Part shown: positions 34,565 to 43,312 of the stretch, piece after piece
How positions within the stretch are numbered: position 1 is the stretch's first letter
Layout of the letters: every line of letters begins with the position of its first letter
Source of the DNA: Actinomycetota bacterium
GTDB taxonomy: Bacteria > Actinomycetota > Acidimicrobiia > Acidimicrobiales > CADCSY01
Direction: 5' to 3'
DNA: 64,000 bases
NCBI GenBank assembly: GCA_004366205.1
Contig: SIRW01000103.1
Coordinates: forward strand, 1 to 64,000
Notes under the pieces: model-generated
What the model was told of the DNA's origin: nothing
What the model saw: only the letters and a program-made list of their open reading frames with translations
Database searches by the model: none
Position numbers and translations under genes: made by a program

Positions 34565-35904
34565 GTCCCGGCCTCCGCCCGGGCCAGGTGGGCGCGCACG
34601 GCGCGGGCGAAGTCGTCGCCCCGCTCGGCGTAGCCGCCGTACCAGTCGAAGGAGGCGCAGCCGGGCGAGAGCAGCACCACGTCTCCGGGGCGGGCGGCGG
34701 CAGCGGCCGCGGCCACGGCCTCGTCCATCGAGGTGGCCGTCGTGACGGGCGCGACCGGCGCCAGGGCGGCCCGCACCTCGCCGGCGGCCTCGCCGATGGC
34801 CACGACGTGGCGCAGGCGCGCCGCCTCCCCGGCGAGCACGCCGAGGTCGAGGCCCTTGTTGCGGCCCCCGGCGATGAGCACGACGTGCTCGAAGCCCCGC
34901 ACGGCCGTGACGGCGGCGTGGGGGTCGGTCGCCTTCGAGTCGTCGTACCAGGCCACGCCACCAGCATCCTCGATCAGCTCCACGCGGTGGGGGAGCCCCC
35001 GGAACGCCCGCAGCGCGGCGCGGACGGGCTCGACGGCGGCGCCCGCCTCGAGGGCGCTGGCGGCGGCGGCGAGGGCGTTGGCGCGCTCGTGGGGCAGGTC
35101 GCGCCACAGGTCGTCGACGCCCGCGATGTCGCCCGCCGGCCCGACGAGCCGGTCGCCCTCCACGCGGTAGTCGCCCAAGGCCAGCCCGAACGTGACGACG
35201 CGGCCGCGGGCGCTGCTGGCGGCGGCCATGACGGCGGGGTCCTCGGCGTTGGCGATGGCGACGTCGCCGGCGTCCTGGGCGGCCCAGATGCGGGCTTTGG
35301 CGGCGGCGTAGGCCTCCATGCTCGGGTGCCAGTCGAGGTGGTCCTCGGCCAGGTTGAGCCACGTCGCCACGGCCGGCCGGAACGTCTCGGTGAGCTCGAG
35401 CCGGAACGACGACGCCTCGACCACGATGACGTCGTGGCCGGCGTCGATGACGTCGACCAGCGGCACGTCGTTGTTGCCGGCGGCCACTGTGCTGCGACCG
35501 GCGGCGGTGAGCATCTCGGTGACGAGGGTGGTGACGGTGGTCTTGCCGTTCGTGCCGGTGATGGCGACGATCGGCGGGTGGCCCCAGCGGGCCGCCAGCT
35601 CGAACTCGCTCCACAGCGGCACGCCCGCCCCGGTGGCGAGGCCGAACACCGGGTGGCGGGGCGGCACCGGGGGGCTGGGCACGACGAGGTCGACGCCCGC
35701 CACGACCGCGGCGAGGGCGTCGCGATCCGGCGCCTCGACGACCTCGACGCCGAGCCGGCCAGCGCGCTCGCGGACGGCTGGGCCGGGGTGATCCTCGACC
35801 ACCACGACGTCGATGCCGTGGCGGATGAGGGCGCGCGCCGCCGCCTCGCCGGCGACGCCCAGCCCGACCACGAGGGCCCGGCGGGCGTCCACACCGTCGG
35901 TCAC
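34561..35904 (-). CDS. murD: UDP-N-acetylmuramoylalanine--D-glutamate ligase
   Basis: 447 residues. N-terminal Rossmann part (V-V-G-L-G-V-A-G), ATP loop G-T-N-G-K-T-T-V-T, N-L-A-E-D-H-L-D-W-H and C-terminal Y-D-D-S-K-A-T-D-P, all MurD hallmarks, with L-L-S-P-G-C-A-S-F-D near the end. It adds D-glutamate to UDP-MurNAc-L-Ala. GTG overlaps the mraY stop (GTGA). Normal length. Confidence 0.95.
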   Translation of the reverse strand: MTDGVDARRALVVGLGVAGEAAARALIRHGIDVVVVEDHPGPAVRERAGRLGVEVVEAPDRDALAAVVAGVDLVVPSPPVPPRHPVFGLATGAGVPLWSEFELAARWGHPPIVAITGTNGKTTVTTLVTEMLTAAGRSTVAAGNNDVPLVDVIDAGHDVIVVEASSFRLELTETFRPAVATWLNLAEDHLDWHPSMEAYAAAKARIWAAQDAGDVAIANAEDPAVMAAASSARGRVVTFGLALGDYRVEGDRLVGPAGDIAGVDDLWRDLPHERANALAAAASALEAGAAVEPVRAALRAFRGLPHRVELIEDAGGVAWYDDSKATDPHAAVTAVRGFEHVVLIAGGRNKGLDLGVLAGEAARLRHVVAIGEAAGEVRAALAPVAPVTTATSMDEAVAAAAAAARPGDVVLLSPGCASFDWYGGYAERGDDFARAVRAHLARAEAGT

Positions 35905-36938
35905 CCGATCACCCCGGGGATCGAGAGGAAGTCGGCGTAGAACACCCCGAGGGCGATCGCCGTGCAGGCGCCCGCCAGGATCCAGAAGCGCACGATCACC
36001 GTGGTCTCGGGCCAGCCCAGCAGCTCGAAGTGGTGGTGGATCGGCGCCATGCGGAACACCCGCCGCTTGAAGAGCCTGTAGGCCCCGACCTGGATGATGA
36101 CCGACAGCGTCTCGATCACGAAGAGCCCGCCGAGGATCGGCAGGAGCAGGTGGGTGTCGGTCATGAGGGCGAGGGCGGCGAGGCCGGCGCCGATCGCCAG
36201 CGAGCCCGTGTCGCCCATGAAGATGCGCGCCGGGGCCGCGTTCCACCACAGGAAGCCGGCGCAGGCGCCGACCATGGCGGCCGACACCAGGGCGAGGTCG
36301 AGGGCGTAGGGCAGGTTGTAGACGGCCGGGTTGCGGAACGCCCAGAAGCACACGACCACGTACGCGGCGAAGCTGAACGTGGCCGACCCGGAGGCGAGCC
36401 CGTCGAGCCCGTCGGTCAGGTTCACGGCGTTGGTCGTGGCCATGAAGAGCAGCACGGCGAAGCCGACCCACAGCACCGGGCCCATGTCCCAGCCGATCGA
36501 GTCGTGGCGGGTGAAGGCCAGGTTGGTGGAGACCTGGGAGAACTCGAGCACGCCGAGGGAGAACCCGATGGCCACGAGGAGCAGGCCGAGGACCTTGGCC
36601 TTCTTGGTGAGCCCCAGGTTGCGGGCGCGGGTGACCTTGATCCAGTCGTCGATCAGGCCGACCGCGCCGGCGCCGATGACGGCCAGCACCGTGAAGATCC
36701 CGGCGTAGCTGAACACGGCGCCGGGCCGGAGGTGCCCGACCACGTAGCCCGCCGCCGTGCCCACCACGATGGCGACCCCGCCCATGGTGGGGGTGCCCGC
36801 CTTGGTGAAGTGGCCCTGGGATCCCTCCTCGCGGATCGGCTGGCCGATGCCGCGCAGCCGCAGCCAGGAGATGAGGAACGGGGTGAGCACCAGGGCGACG
36901 AGCATGCCGACGCCCCCGCTGACGAGGAGCGCTACCAC
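35901..36938 (-). CDS. mraY: phospho-N-acetylmuramoyl-pentapeptide transferase
   Basis: 345-residue polytopic membrane enzyme forming lipid I on undecaprenyl phosphate. Motifs: T-M-G-G-V-A-I near the N-terminus, L-I-D-D-W-I-K (catalytic aspartates), N-A-V-N-L-T-D-G-L-D-G-L-A, and M-G-D-T-G-S-L-A-I-G, with H-H-H-F-E-L-L-G-W late. GTG 36936-36938 overlaps the murE stop by 7 nt, leaving no room for murF, which normally lies between them. Confidence 0.96.
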   Translation of the reverse strand: MVALLVSGGVGMLVALVLTPFLISWLRLRGIGQPIREEGSQGHFTKAGTPTMGGVAIVVGTAAGYVVGHLRPGAVFSYAGIFTVLAVIGAGAVGLIDDWIKVTRARNLGLTKKAKVLGLLLVAIGFSLGVLEFSQVSTNLAFTRHDSIGWDMGPVLWVGFAVLLFMATTNAVNLTDGLDGLASGSATFSFAAYVVVCFWAFRNPAVYNLPYALDLALVSAAMVGACAGFLWWNAAPARIFMGDTGSLAIGAGLAALALMTDTHLLLPILGGLFVIETLSVIIQVGAYRLFKRRVFRMAPIHHHFELLGWPETTVIVRFWILAGACTAIALGVFYADFLSIPGVIG

Positions 36939-38356
36939 GCGCCCTCCCCGACCAGGCGCCGCAGCTCGGCGCGCACGACCTCACGATCGTCGAAGGGGAT
37001 CGTGCGGCCGGCGAGCTCCTGGGTGGTCTCGTGGCCCTTGCCGGCCACCACGACCACCCAGCCGGGACCCGCGGCCGCCAGGGCGGCGGCGATGGCGGCC
37101 CGCCGGTCGGGCTCGACGTCGAGGGCGGCGGGGCCGGTGGCGCCCGCCACCACCGAGGCGATGATGGCGTGCGGGTCCTCGCTGCGGGGGTTGTCGGACG
37201 TGACCGTGACCCGGTCGGCCAGCCGGCTCGCGACCGCGCCCATGGCCGGGCGCTTCTCCCGGTCGCGCTCGCCGCCGCAGCCGAACACGAGGTGCAGGCC
37301 GCCGCCGGACGTGGCCTCCCGCACGGCCCGCAGCAGCTGCTCGAGCCCGTCGGGGGTGTGGGCGTAGTCGACGACCACGGCGAAGGGCTGGCCCTCCTCC
37401 ACCAGCTCGAGCCGGCCGGGCACGCCCGGGGCGGTGGCCAGGCCGGCAGCCGCGGTGGCCGCGGGCACGCCCAGCTCGGCGGCGGCCGTCAGGGCGGCGA
37501 GGGCGTTGGCCACGTTGAAGCGCCCGCCGGCCGGCACCCGCACGCGCTGGCCGCGCCACGTGAACGTGCTCTCGGCGAGCCCGACCCGCAGGTCGGTGGC
37601 GTCCTCGAGCGAGTACCCGGTCGTCGGCACCCGGGCAGCGTCGCGCAGCAGCCGCCCGTGCGGATCATCGAGGTTGACGACGGCCCGCTCGGTCTGCTCG
37701 GGCTCGAAGAGCCGGGCCTTGGCCGCGAAGTACTCCTCCATCGTCCCGTGGTAGTCGAGGTGGTCGCGCGACAGGTTGGTGAACACCGCCACGTCGAAGC
37801 GGATGGCGTCGGTGCGGTGCTGGTCGAGGGCGTGCGACGACACCTCCATGGCGACGGCGTGGCCGCCGGCGTCGCGGTGGGCGGCCAGCCGGGCCTGCAG
37901 CTCGGGGCTGTCGGGGGTGTTGGGCGGTCCGGCCCCCGTGGCCGTGAGCGTGCCGATCACCGCCGTGCACCAGCCGTGCGCCTCGAGGATGGCGTGCACG
38001 AACCCGGCGGTCGTCGTCTTGCCGTTGGTGCCGGTGATGCCGACGATCCGCAGGTCCCGCGCCGGGTGCCCGTGCAGCGCGCTGGCGGCGCGGGCCATCT
38101 GCGGCCGCACGGCGGCGACCCGCACCTGCGGGACGTCGACGTCGACGAACCGTTCGACGAGCAGCGCGACCGCTCCGGCGGCCACGGCGGCGGCCGCGTG
38201 GTCGTGGCCGTCGCTGCGACTGCCGGGCACGCAGCAGAACAGCGCGCCCGCCGCCACCGCCCGCGAGTCGTGGGTCACCGCCCCGACGTCCACGCCGCTG
38301 ACGTCGCCCCGCACCTCGAGGACGTCGAGGTCGGGCAGGAGGTCGACGAGCAGCAC
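36932..38356 (-). CDS. murE: UDP-MurNAc-tripeptide ligase, meso-DAP-adding
   Basis: 474 residues. T-H-D-S-R-A-V-A-A-G-A-L-F near the start, ATP loop G-T-N-G-K-T-T-T, N-L-S-R-D-H-L-D-Y-H-G-T, and the C-terminal D-N-P-R motif (S-D-N-P-R-S-E-D-P) that selects meso-diaminopimelate rather than lysine. The organism therefore probably has A1gamma-type peptidoglycan. GTG 38354-38356 starts 1 nt after the ftsI stop. Confidence 0.95.
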   Translation of the reverse strand: MLLVDLLPDLDVLEVRGDVSGVDVGAVTHDSRAVAAGALFCCVPGSRSDGHDHAAAAVAAGAVALLVERFVDVDVPQVRVAAVRPQMARAASALHGHPARDLRIVGITGTNGKTTTAGFVHAILEAHGWCTAVIGTLTATGAGPPNTPDSPELQARLAAHRDAGGHAVAMEVSSHALDQHRTDAIRFDVAVFTNLSRDHLDYHGTMEEYFAAKARLFEPEQTERAVVNLDDPHGRLLRDAARVPTTGYSLEDATDLRVGLAESTFTWRGQRVRVPAGGRFNVANALAALTAAAELGVPAATAAAGLATAPGVPGRLELVEEGQPFAVVVDYAHTPDGLEQLLRAVREATSGGGLHLVFGCGGERDREKRPAMGAVASRLADRVTVTSDNPRSEDPHAIIASVVAGATGPAALDVEPDRRAAIAAALAAAGPGWVVVVAGKGHETTQELAGRTIPFDDREVVRAELRRLVGEGAW

Positions 38357-38357
38357 G

Positions 38358-40103
38358 TCAGTCCTGGATGGGCTGGGGAACGGGCTCGGTGAGCGTACCG
38401 GGCGGCGGCTCGGGCTCCTCGCCGACGACGGCGGCACCCGGCGGGATGCGCAGGTGGCGCAGGGCGTAGCGCGCCAGGTCGGCGAAGAGCGGTGCCGCCA
38501 CCACCCCGCCGTAGATCGGGTGGGGCTCGTCGAGGACCACGATCATCGACAGCTTCGGGTCATCCGCGGGCACGAACCCCGCGAACGACGCCATGTAGGC
38601 ACCGGGCTTGTAGCCCCGCACGCCGTCCAGCGGCTTGCGGGCCGTGCCCGTCTTCCCGGCGACCGGGTACCCCTCGATGCGGGCCCGGACGCCCGTGCCC
38701 TCCTCGACGGCCCGCACCAGCATGTCGGTCATCGCCACGGCGGTCGGTCCCGACACCACCGGCCGGGTCGCGGCAGGGCGCGCCTCGCGGTGGGTGCCGT
38801 CCGCGTCCACCGACGCCTTGACGAGCCGGGGCGCGACGTACACGCCGTCGTTGGCGATCACGTTGTAGGCGAGGAGCATCTGCAACGCCGTCACCGAGAC
38901 GCCCTGGCCGATCGGCAGCGAGCCGATCGACGTGCCGCTCCACCCGCCGGGCTCGAGCATGAGGCCGGCGGACTCGGCGGGGAAGCCGAGCGCCGTGCGC
39001 TCGCCGAACCCGAACCGCCGCAGGTAGGCGTCGAAGCGGTCGCGCCCCAGCTCCTGGGCGATCATGATCGTCCCCACGTTCGAGGACCGCGTGAGGATGT
39101 CCGACACCGACCAGCGCTCGGGCGGGTGGCGCTCGTGGTCGGAGAAGACGTGGGTCGACACGCGGAGGCGGTCGGGCACGACGAGCACGTCATCGGCGGT
39201 GAACAGGCCCTCTTCGATCGCCCCGGCGAGGGTGATGACCTTGTTCACCGAGCCGGGCTCGAACACGGTGGTGACCGCCATGTTGTCCCGGGTCGGCCGA
39301 GGCGTCGGATCGTCGCCGGCGCCCGCGCGCAGGCTGGCCATGGCGAGGATGTCGCCGCTGCGGGGGGCCATGAGCACGACCATGCCACCCTTGGCGCCGG
39401 TGGCGGCGATCTGCTCGGCGAGGAGCCGCTCGGCCTCGTACTGCAGCGAGCGGTCGAGGGTGAGCACGAGGTCAGCCCCCCGCTCCGCCGGGCGCAGGCG
39501 GTGCTCGCCCGAGGGGATCGTCATCCCGCCCAGCGCCCGCTCGACGACCAGCTCGCCGGGCACGCCGGCCAGCAGCTCGTCGTGGTGCAGCTCGAGGCCC
39601 GAGACCCCGATGTTGTCGAGGTCGACGGTGCCGAGCACGGCGGCGGCCAGATCCCCGGCCGGGCGGAAGCGTCGCGGCTCGGTGATCACGTTGATCCCGG
39701 CCAGCCCCAGGTCGCGCACCCGGGACGCCCGCTCGTCGTCGATCTGGCGGGCCAGGTAGACGAAGGCCCCGGTGCGGATGAGCCGCTCCCGGACGACCTC
39801 GGGGTCGAGGTCGAGGATCGGGCCCAGGGCCGCGGCGTAGGCCCGGGGGTCGGTCACGAGCCGGGGGTCGGCCCACACCGTGTGCTGCGGGACGGATAGG
39901 GCCAGCTCGTGGCCGTTGCGATCGAACAGGGCGCCCCGGTCGGCGGGCAGCGCGATCGACCGGACCCGCTGGGCGTGGCCGATCGAGGCGTAGTGGTCGG
40001 GTGCGACGACCTGGAGGTGCACGAGGCGCCCGGCCACGAGGCCGAAGGCGAGCAGGGCCGTGACGAGCACGGCGATGAGGCGCAGCCCCGTGCGCCGGGT
40101 CAC
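38358..40103 (-). CDS. ftsI: septal transpeptidase PBP3/FtsI
   Basis: 581-residue class B penicillin-binding protein. One N-terminal membrane helix (~8-26), a PBP dimerisation domain with R-G-A-L-F-D-R-N-G, and the transpeptidase with S285-V-N-K288, S340-S-N and K484-T-G-T. It cross-links septal peptidoglycan as FtsW's partner. No PASTA domains are present. The proline-rich C-terminus is short. GTG overlaps the ftsL stop (GTGA). Confidence 0.95.
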   Translation of the reverse strand: MTRRTGLRLIAVLVTALLAFGLVAGRLVHLQVVAPDHYASIGHAQRVRSIALPADRGALFDRNGHELALSVPQHTVWADPRLVTDPRAYAAALGPILDLDPEVVRERLIRTGAFVYLARQIDDERASRVRDLGLAGINVITEPRRFRPAGDLAAAVLGTVDLDNIGVSGLELHHDELLAGVPGELVVERALGGMTIPSGEHRLRPAERGADLVLTLDRSLQYEAERLLAEQIAATGAKGGMVVLMAPRSGDILAMASLRAGAGDDPTPRPTRDNMAVTTVFEPGSVNKVITLAGAIEEGLFTADDVLVVPDRLRVSTHVFSDHERHPPERWSVSDILTRSSNVGTIMIAQELGRDRFDAYLRRFGFGERTALGFPAESAGLMLEPGGWSGTSIGSLPIGQGVSVTALQMLLAYNVIANDGVYVAPRLVKASVDADGTHREARPAATRPVVSGPTAVAMTDMLVRAVEEGTGVRARIEGYPVAGKTGTARKPLDGVRGYKPGAYMASFAGFVPADDPKLSMIVVLDEPHPIYGGVVAAPLFADLARYALRHLRIPPGAAVVGEEPEPPPGTLTEPVPQPIQD

Positions 40104-40588
40104 GGCCGGTCGGCGAGGTGCGACTTCACCGCCGCCCAGGCCTGCACACCGTCACCGCCCGGGGCGTCGGGGGCGGTGTCGGCGGGCGCGCCGGCCGGGC
40201 CGGACGGCGACAGGTAGGTGACGCCCGGCGGCGGGACCATGCCGAGCCGCTCCTGGGCCGCCGCCACGATGCGCTCGGGTGACTCGAGCTCGGCGACCCG
40301 CAGCCGCAGGCGCTGGTAGCGGGCCTGCTCGTCGGCGACCTCGCCTTCGAGGCGGGACAGCTCGACCTGGCCCTCGACCAGCGCGGCGTGGAAGGCGGCC
40401 ATGCCGAGCAGCGAGAGCGCAGCCAGCGCGGCGATCACCGCGACGACCGCCCGGACCCGGCGGCGGCGGGCCCGGGCCCGGAGGTGGCGGTCGTCGACGA
40501 CCCGGAGGCTCGGCCGCCCGGCAGGCGGCGGGACCGGCCCGGGGGCGGGCGCACCCCGGTGGCGCAGCGGTACGGGGATGGCGTTCAC
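40100..40588 (-). CDS. ftsL: FtsL-like bitopic division protein
   Basis: 162 residues: basic cytoplasmic N-terminus (~40), one transmembrane helix (~46-68), then a leucine-rich coiled coil (V-E-L-S-R-L-E-G-E-V-A-D-E-Q-A-R-Y) and a P-E-R-I-V-A-A-A-Q-E-R-L-G-M motif typical of FtsL/DivIC proteins. A proline/alanine/glycine tail of ~45 residues follows. Sequence identity in this family is low, so the name rests on topology and on its place between rsmH and ftsI. GTGA overlap with rsmH. Confidence 0.85.
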   Translation of the reverse strand: MNAIPVPLRHRGAPAPGPVPPPAGRPSLRVVDDRHLRARARRRRVRAVVAVIAALAALSLLGMAAFHAALVEGQVELSRLEGEVADEQARYQRLRLRVAELESPERIVAAAQERLGMVPPPGVTYLSPSGPAGAPADTAPDAPGGDGVQAWAAVKSHLADRP

Positions 40589-41580
40589 GGGCGGGGACCT
40601 CCGGCGGGATCAGTGTGCGGCACGTCGGCGTCACGGTCGGGGATGGTGGGGGCCAGGCGCTCGACGGCTCGCAGCCGTGCGCTCTCGGCCCTGGGGTTGC
40701 GGGCGATCTCCTCGGCGGTGGGCTTCCAGGCGCCCCGCTTCAGCAGGCGGGCCGCGGGCTGGGCGCCGCAGCCGCACGGCAGGTTCGGCGGGCACGTGCA
40801 GCCGCCGGTGCTGGCTTCGCGGAAGCGGTCCTTCACGATGCGGTCCTCACCCGAGTGGTAGGCGAGGGCGGCGCAGCGCCCGCCGGGGACGAGCAGGGCG
40901 ATGGCGGCGTCGATGGCGCCGGGGAGCACGGCCAGCTCGTCGTTCACCGCGATGCGCAGCGCCTGGAACGTGCGCCGGGCGGGGTGGCCGCCGCGGCGGC
41001 GGGCCGGCGCCGGGATGGCGGATCGGACCACCTCGGCCAGCTCGCCCGTCGTCTCGATGGGGCGGGCGGCCACGATGGCCCGGGCGATGCGGCCGGCGTG
41101 ACGCTCGTCGCCGTGCTGGCGGAGCAGGCCGGCGAGGTCGTCCTCGCGCCACCCGTTGACGATGTCGGCGGCGGTCACGGGCTGGGTCGGGTCCATGCGC
41201 ATGTCGAGGGGGCCGTCGGCGCGGAAGCTGAATCCCCGCTCGGGCCGGTCCAGCTGCGGGGAGCTGACCCCGAGGTCGAAGAGCACGCCCGACACGTCGC
41301 CCCGGTCGTCGCCCGCCGCCTCCTCGGTGATGCGGTCGAAGCGGCTGTGGCGGACGCGGGCGCGCTCGCCGTAGGGCCCGAGCCGCTCGCTGGCGGCGGC
41401 CACGGCGTCGGGATCGCGGTCGAGCCCGAGGACCGAGAGGTGGGTGTGGGCGTCGAGGAGGGCCCGGGCGTGGCCCCCGCCCCCGACCGTGGCGTCGACG
41501 AGCACGCCGGGCGGCACGGGGCCGAAGACGGCCACGACCTCGTCGACCATCACGGGTTCGTGCTCGAAGGGCGAAGACAT
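40585..41580 (-). CDS. rsmH: 16S rRNA (cytosine1402-N4)-methyltransferase
   Basis: 331-residue MraW. The SAM-binding motif V-D-A-T-V-G-G-G-G-H, L-F-D-L-G-V-S-S-P-Q-L-D and R-G-F-S-F-R are characteristic. A cysteine cluster (C-T-C-P-P-N-L-P-C-G-C-G) occurs near residue 280. ATG 41578-41580 was chosen, with AGGTG about 9 nt upstream; an in-frame GTG three codons earlier is possible. It is separated from mraZ by a structured 252-nt gap. Confidence 0.95.
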   Translation of the reverse strand: MSSPFEHEPVMVDEVVAVFGPVPPGVLVDATVGGGGHARALLDAHTHLSVLGLDRDPDAVAAASERLGPYGERARVRHSRFDRITEEAAGDDRGDVSGVLFDLGVSSPQLDRPERGFSFRADGPLDMRMDPTQPVTAADIVNGWREDDLAGLLRQHGDERHAGRIARAIVAARPIETTGELAEVVRSAIPAPARRRGGHPARRTFQALRIAVNDELAVLPGAIDAAIALLVPGGRCAALAYHSGEDRIVKDRFREASTGGCTCPPNLPCGCGAQPAARLLKRGAWKPTAEEIARNPRAESARLRAVERLAPTIPDRDADVPHTDPAGGPRP

Positions 41581-41832
41581 GGGGGTCACACCTGGGGTCG
41601 GGGTTGTGCGGCGACGTCGGGGGGTGGAGGTCAGCGGGTGTCGTCCCCGCCCATCGGCTGCCCCCCGACCAGCGCGTTCGCCGGGTTGTCTCCCCGTACG
41701 ACTGAGACGGAAGCGGGCGGAGTAGGGGCTATCCATCCCACCGGTCGGGGGGCAGCGGATGAGCGGAGCGCCGCCGGATCGGCGGTTCTCTCGTTGGTGG
41801 TCGGACGGTGCGGTCGGTTCGTGCTCCTCTCG
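41581..41832. other. 252-nt mraZ-rsmH gap with 19-bp inverted repeat
   Basis: No gene. The arms CATCGGCTGCCCCCCGACC (41652-41670) and, as its reverse complement with one mismatch, 41743-41761, are 72 nt apart. In the minus-strand RNA they would pair as a 19-bp stem (one C-C mismatch) around a 72-nt loop, between mraZ and rsmH. Such a stem could attenuate or process the mRNA. I see no known RNA family in it. Confidence 0.55.
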
Positions 41833-42264
41833 TCAGATCCCGACGTCCTGGAGGCCCTCGCTGGCCGCCGCCATCGAGGCCCGTCCCTCGGTGTCGACGC
41901 GGGCCCAGCGCTCGGCGTCCCAGATCTCGATGCGGTTGATGGCCCCGATCACGACGACGTCGCGCTCGAGGGAGGCGAAGTCGCGCAGGTTGGCGGGGAT
42001 CGTGATGCGGCCCTGGCGGTCGGGGGTGACCCGGGCGGCGCCGGCGGCGAAGGCGCGCACCACGTTGCGCTCCCGTTCGCCCCGTCGTGCCTTCTCCATC
42101 AGGTCCTCAGCCACCTTGGTGAACTCCTCCGGTGTCCAGACGGCCAGGCAGCCGTCCAGCGAGGTGGTGACGTAGGCGCCCTCCTCGAGGTCGTCGCGGA
42201 AGCCCGCCGGCAGGATCACCCGGCCCTTGCTGTCCAGGGAGTGCTGGTGCGTTCCCAGGAACAT
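41833..42264 (-). CDS. mraZ: transcriptional regulator MraZ
   Basis: 143 residues with two SpoVT/AbrB-like halves: H-S-L-D-S-K-G-R-V-I-L-P-A near 10-22 and T-P-D-R-Q-G-R-I-T-I-P-A near 80-92, as in all MraZ. In other bacteria it binds repeats in its own promoter and controls the dcw operon. It is the first gene of the cluster here, with a clear SigA-type promoter. ATG 42262-42264. Confidence 0.96.
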   Translation of the reverse strand: MFLGTHQHSLDSKGRVILPAGFRDDLEEGAYVTTSLDGCLAVWTPEEFTKVAEDLMEKARRGERERNVVRAFAAGAARVTPDRQGRITIPANLRDFASLERDVVVIGAINRIEIWDAERWARVDTEGRASMAAASEGLQDVGI

Positions 42265-42347
42265 CCACGTCGCCTGTCTCGAAGGGGGCCATCACCACCT
42301 CGTTCCCGTGACGCACCAGGCCCCTCCCTTGCGCGCCACTTGCCGCC

Positions 42348-42376
42348 ACATTACGCCCCACTCCCCCACCCGTCAA
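42348..42376 (-). promoter_or_regulatory. SigA-type promoter of mraZ/dcw cluster with TGGGG repeats
   Basis: On the minus strand TTGACG (complement of 42371-42376), 17-nt spacer, TAATGT (complement of 42348-42353): five matches of six to TTGACA and four to TATAAT at ideal spacing. The spacer carries two TGGGG direct repeats 8 nt apart, resembling the TGGG-type boxes MraZ binds elsewhere, though those are usually spaced by 10 nt. The leader is ~75 nt long. Confidence 0.7.
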
Positions 42377-42421
42377 CACCCTTCCCCCCCACCGGCCACC
42401 ACCGCCGTCCCCGCGGCGCCC

Positions 42422-42540
42422 CTTTCCGGACCGTCGACGTCGCATACGGGCGCGCGGAATCCGGAAAGCGAAGGGAGGTGCCCGACCGGCCCGCTTTCCG
42501 GACCGTCGACGTCGCATACGAGCGCGCGGGGTCCGGAAAG
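42422..42540. repeat. two 47-bp direct repeats, each with inverted-repeat ends
   Basis: Units 42422-42468 and 42494-42540 are 44/47 identical and 25 nt apart. Each begins CTTTCCGGACC and ends TCCGGAAAG, so each can fold as a hairpin (11-bp stem in the second unit, 9-bp in the first). The core contains CGTCGACGTCG and GCATACG. They lie in the 305-nt gap between the lplA-like stop and mraZ. Terminator/insulator or small mobile repeat are both possible. Confidence 0.8.
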
Positions 42541-42569
42541 GCGACGGCCGCGGGCCGGAGCCGCCCGGC

Positions 42570-43268
42570 TCAGCGGGGGAGGTGACGCTCGAACGCGGCT
42601 TCGACGGCGGCGCGGTCGACGCCGACGCCGAGGTCGGCGAGGCCGCTCGCGGCGGGTGCGATGGCCCGCACGAGCTCGGCGCGCTCGGTGGGGTCGAGGG
42701 CGAGCAGGCCCGCCAGCCGCTCGGGGCGCCACGCCAGCAGCACGGCGCACTGGAAGCGGGCGCCCTGCCGGCCCCGGCGCTGGGAGACCCCCACGACCTT
42801 GGCGTCGCCGGCGGTCACTTCGCCCGAGCCCACCCCGGCGAAGCACACCAACCGCCCGTACGGGCCACAGGCGAGCGAGCCGTGGTGCACCTCGGCGGCG
42901 ACCCCCAGGTCGGCGAGGGCCCGCCCCCAGGCCTCCCCCACCCACCAGGCCGAGCGCACCACGTCGTCGTCCCAGAGCGGGTCGCCGGGGGGCACGAGCA
43001 CGTCAGCCCACACCACGTCGCCCGGATCGAGCAGGACCACGCCCCCGCCGCTGCGCCGGCGGGCCACGTCGACGCCCGCGGCGGCCGCCGCGGCCCGGTC
43101 GACGAGCTCGTCGCGCTGGGTGCTGCCGAGCACCAGCGCGGGCGCCTCGGGCTCCAGCCACCAGACCGTGCGCCGCGGCGGATCGGGCAGGGCCCGGTCG
43201 TGGAGCGCGGCGGCCGAGCCCCGGTGCCGCTCGACGGCCCAGGCCCGGGCGGAGGACGGCGAGGTCAC
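42570..43268 (-). CDS. lipoate/biotin ligase-family protein (LplA-like)
   Basis: 232 residues of the biotin/lipoate protein ligase fold. The family motif R-R-R-S-G-G-G-V-V-L-L and the lysine in G-D-A-K-V-V-G-V-S-Q-R-R are present. It is shorter than full LplA and may be an octanoyl- or lipoyl-transfer relative. GTG 43266-43268 was chosen from the start of similarity. The upstream HNH gene on the same strand is 44 nt away. Confidence 0.82.
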   Translation of the reverse strand: MTSPSSARAWAVERHRGSAAALHDRALPDPPRRTVWWLEPEAPALVLGSTQRDELVDRAAAAAAGVDVARRRSGGGVVLLDPGDVVWADVLVPPGDPLWDDDVVRSAWWVGEAWGRALADLGVAAEVHHGSLACGPYGRLVCFAGVGSGEVTAGDAKVVGVSQRRGRQGARFQCAVLLAWRPERLAGLLALDPTERAELVRAIAPAASGLADLGVGVDRAAVEAAFERHLPR

Positions 43269-43312
43269 CGGCGCCGGCCGGCGGTCTGGCCCGGGGGCGG
43301 TGGCGGGGCCGG

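Noticed and set aside
42422-42540. Protein-coding repeats in the 47-bp units
   Set aside because: The frames through them are long only because of high G+C, and the inverted-repeat ends explain the conservation better.
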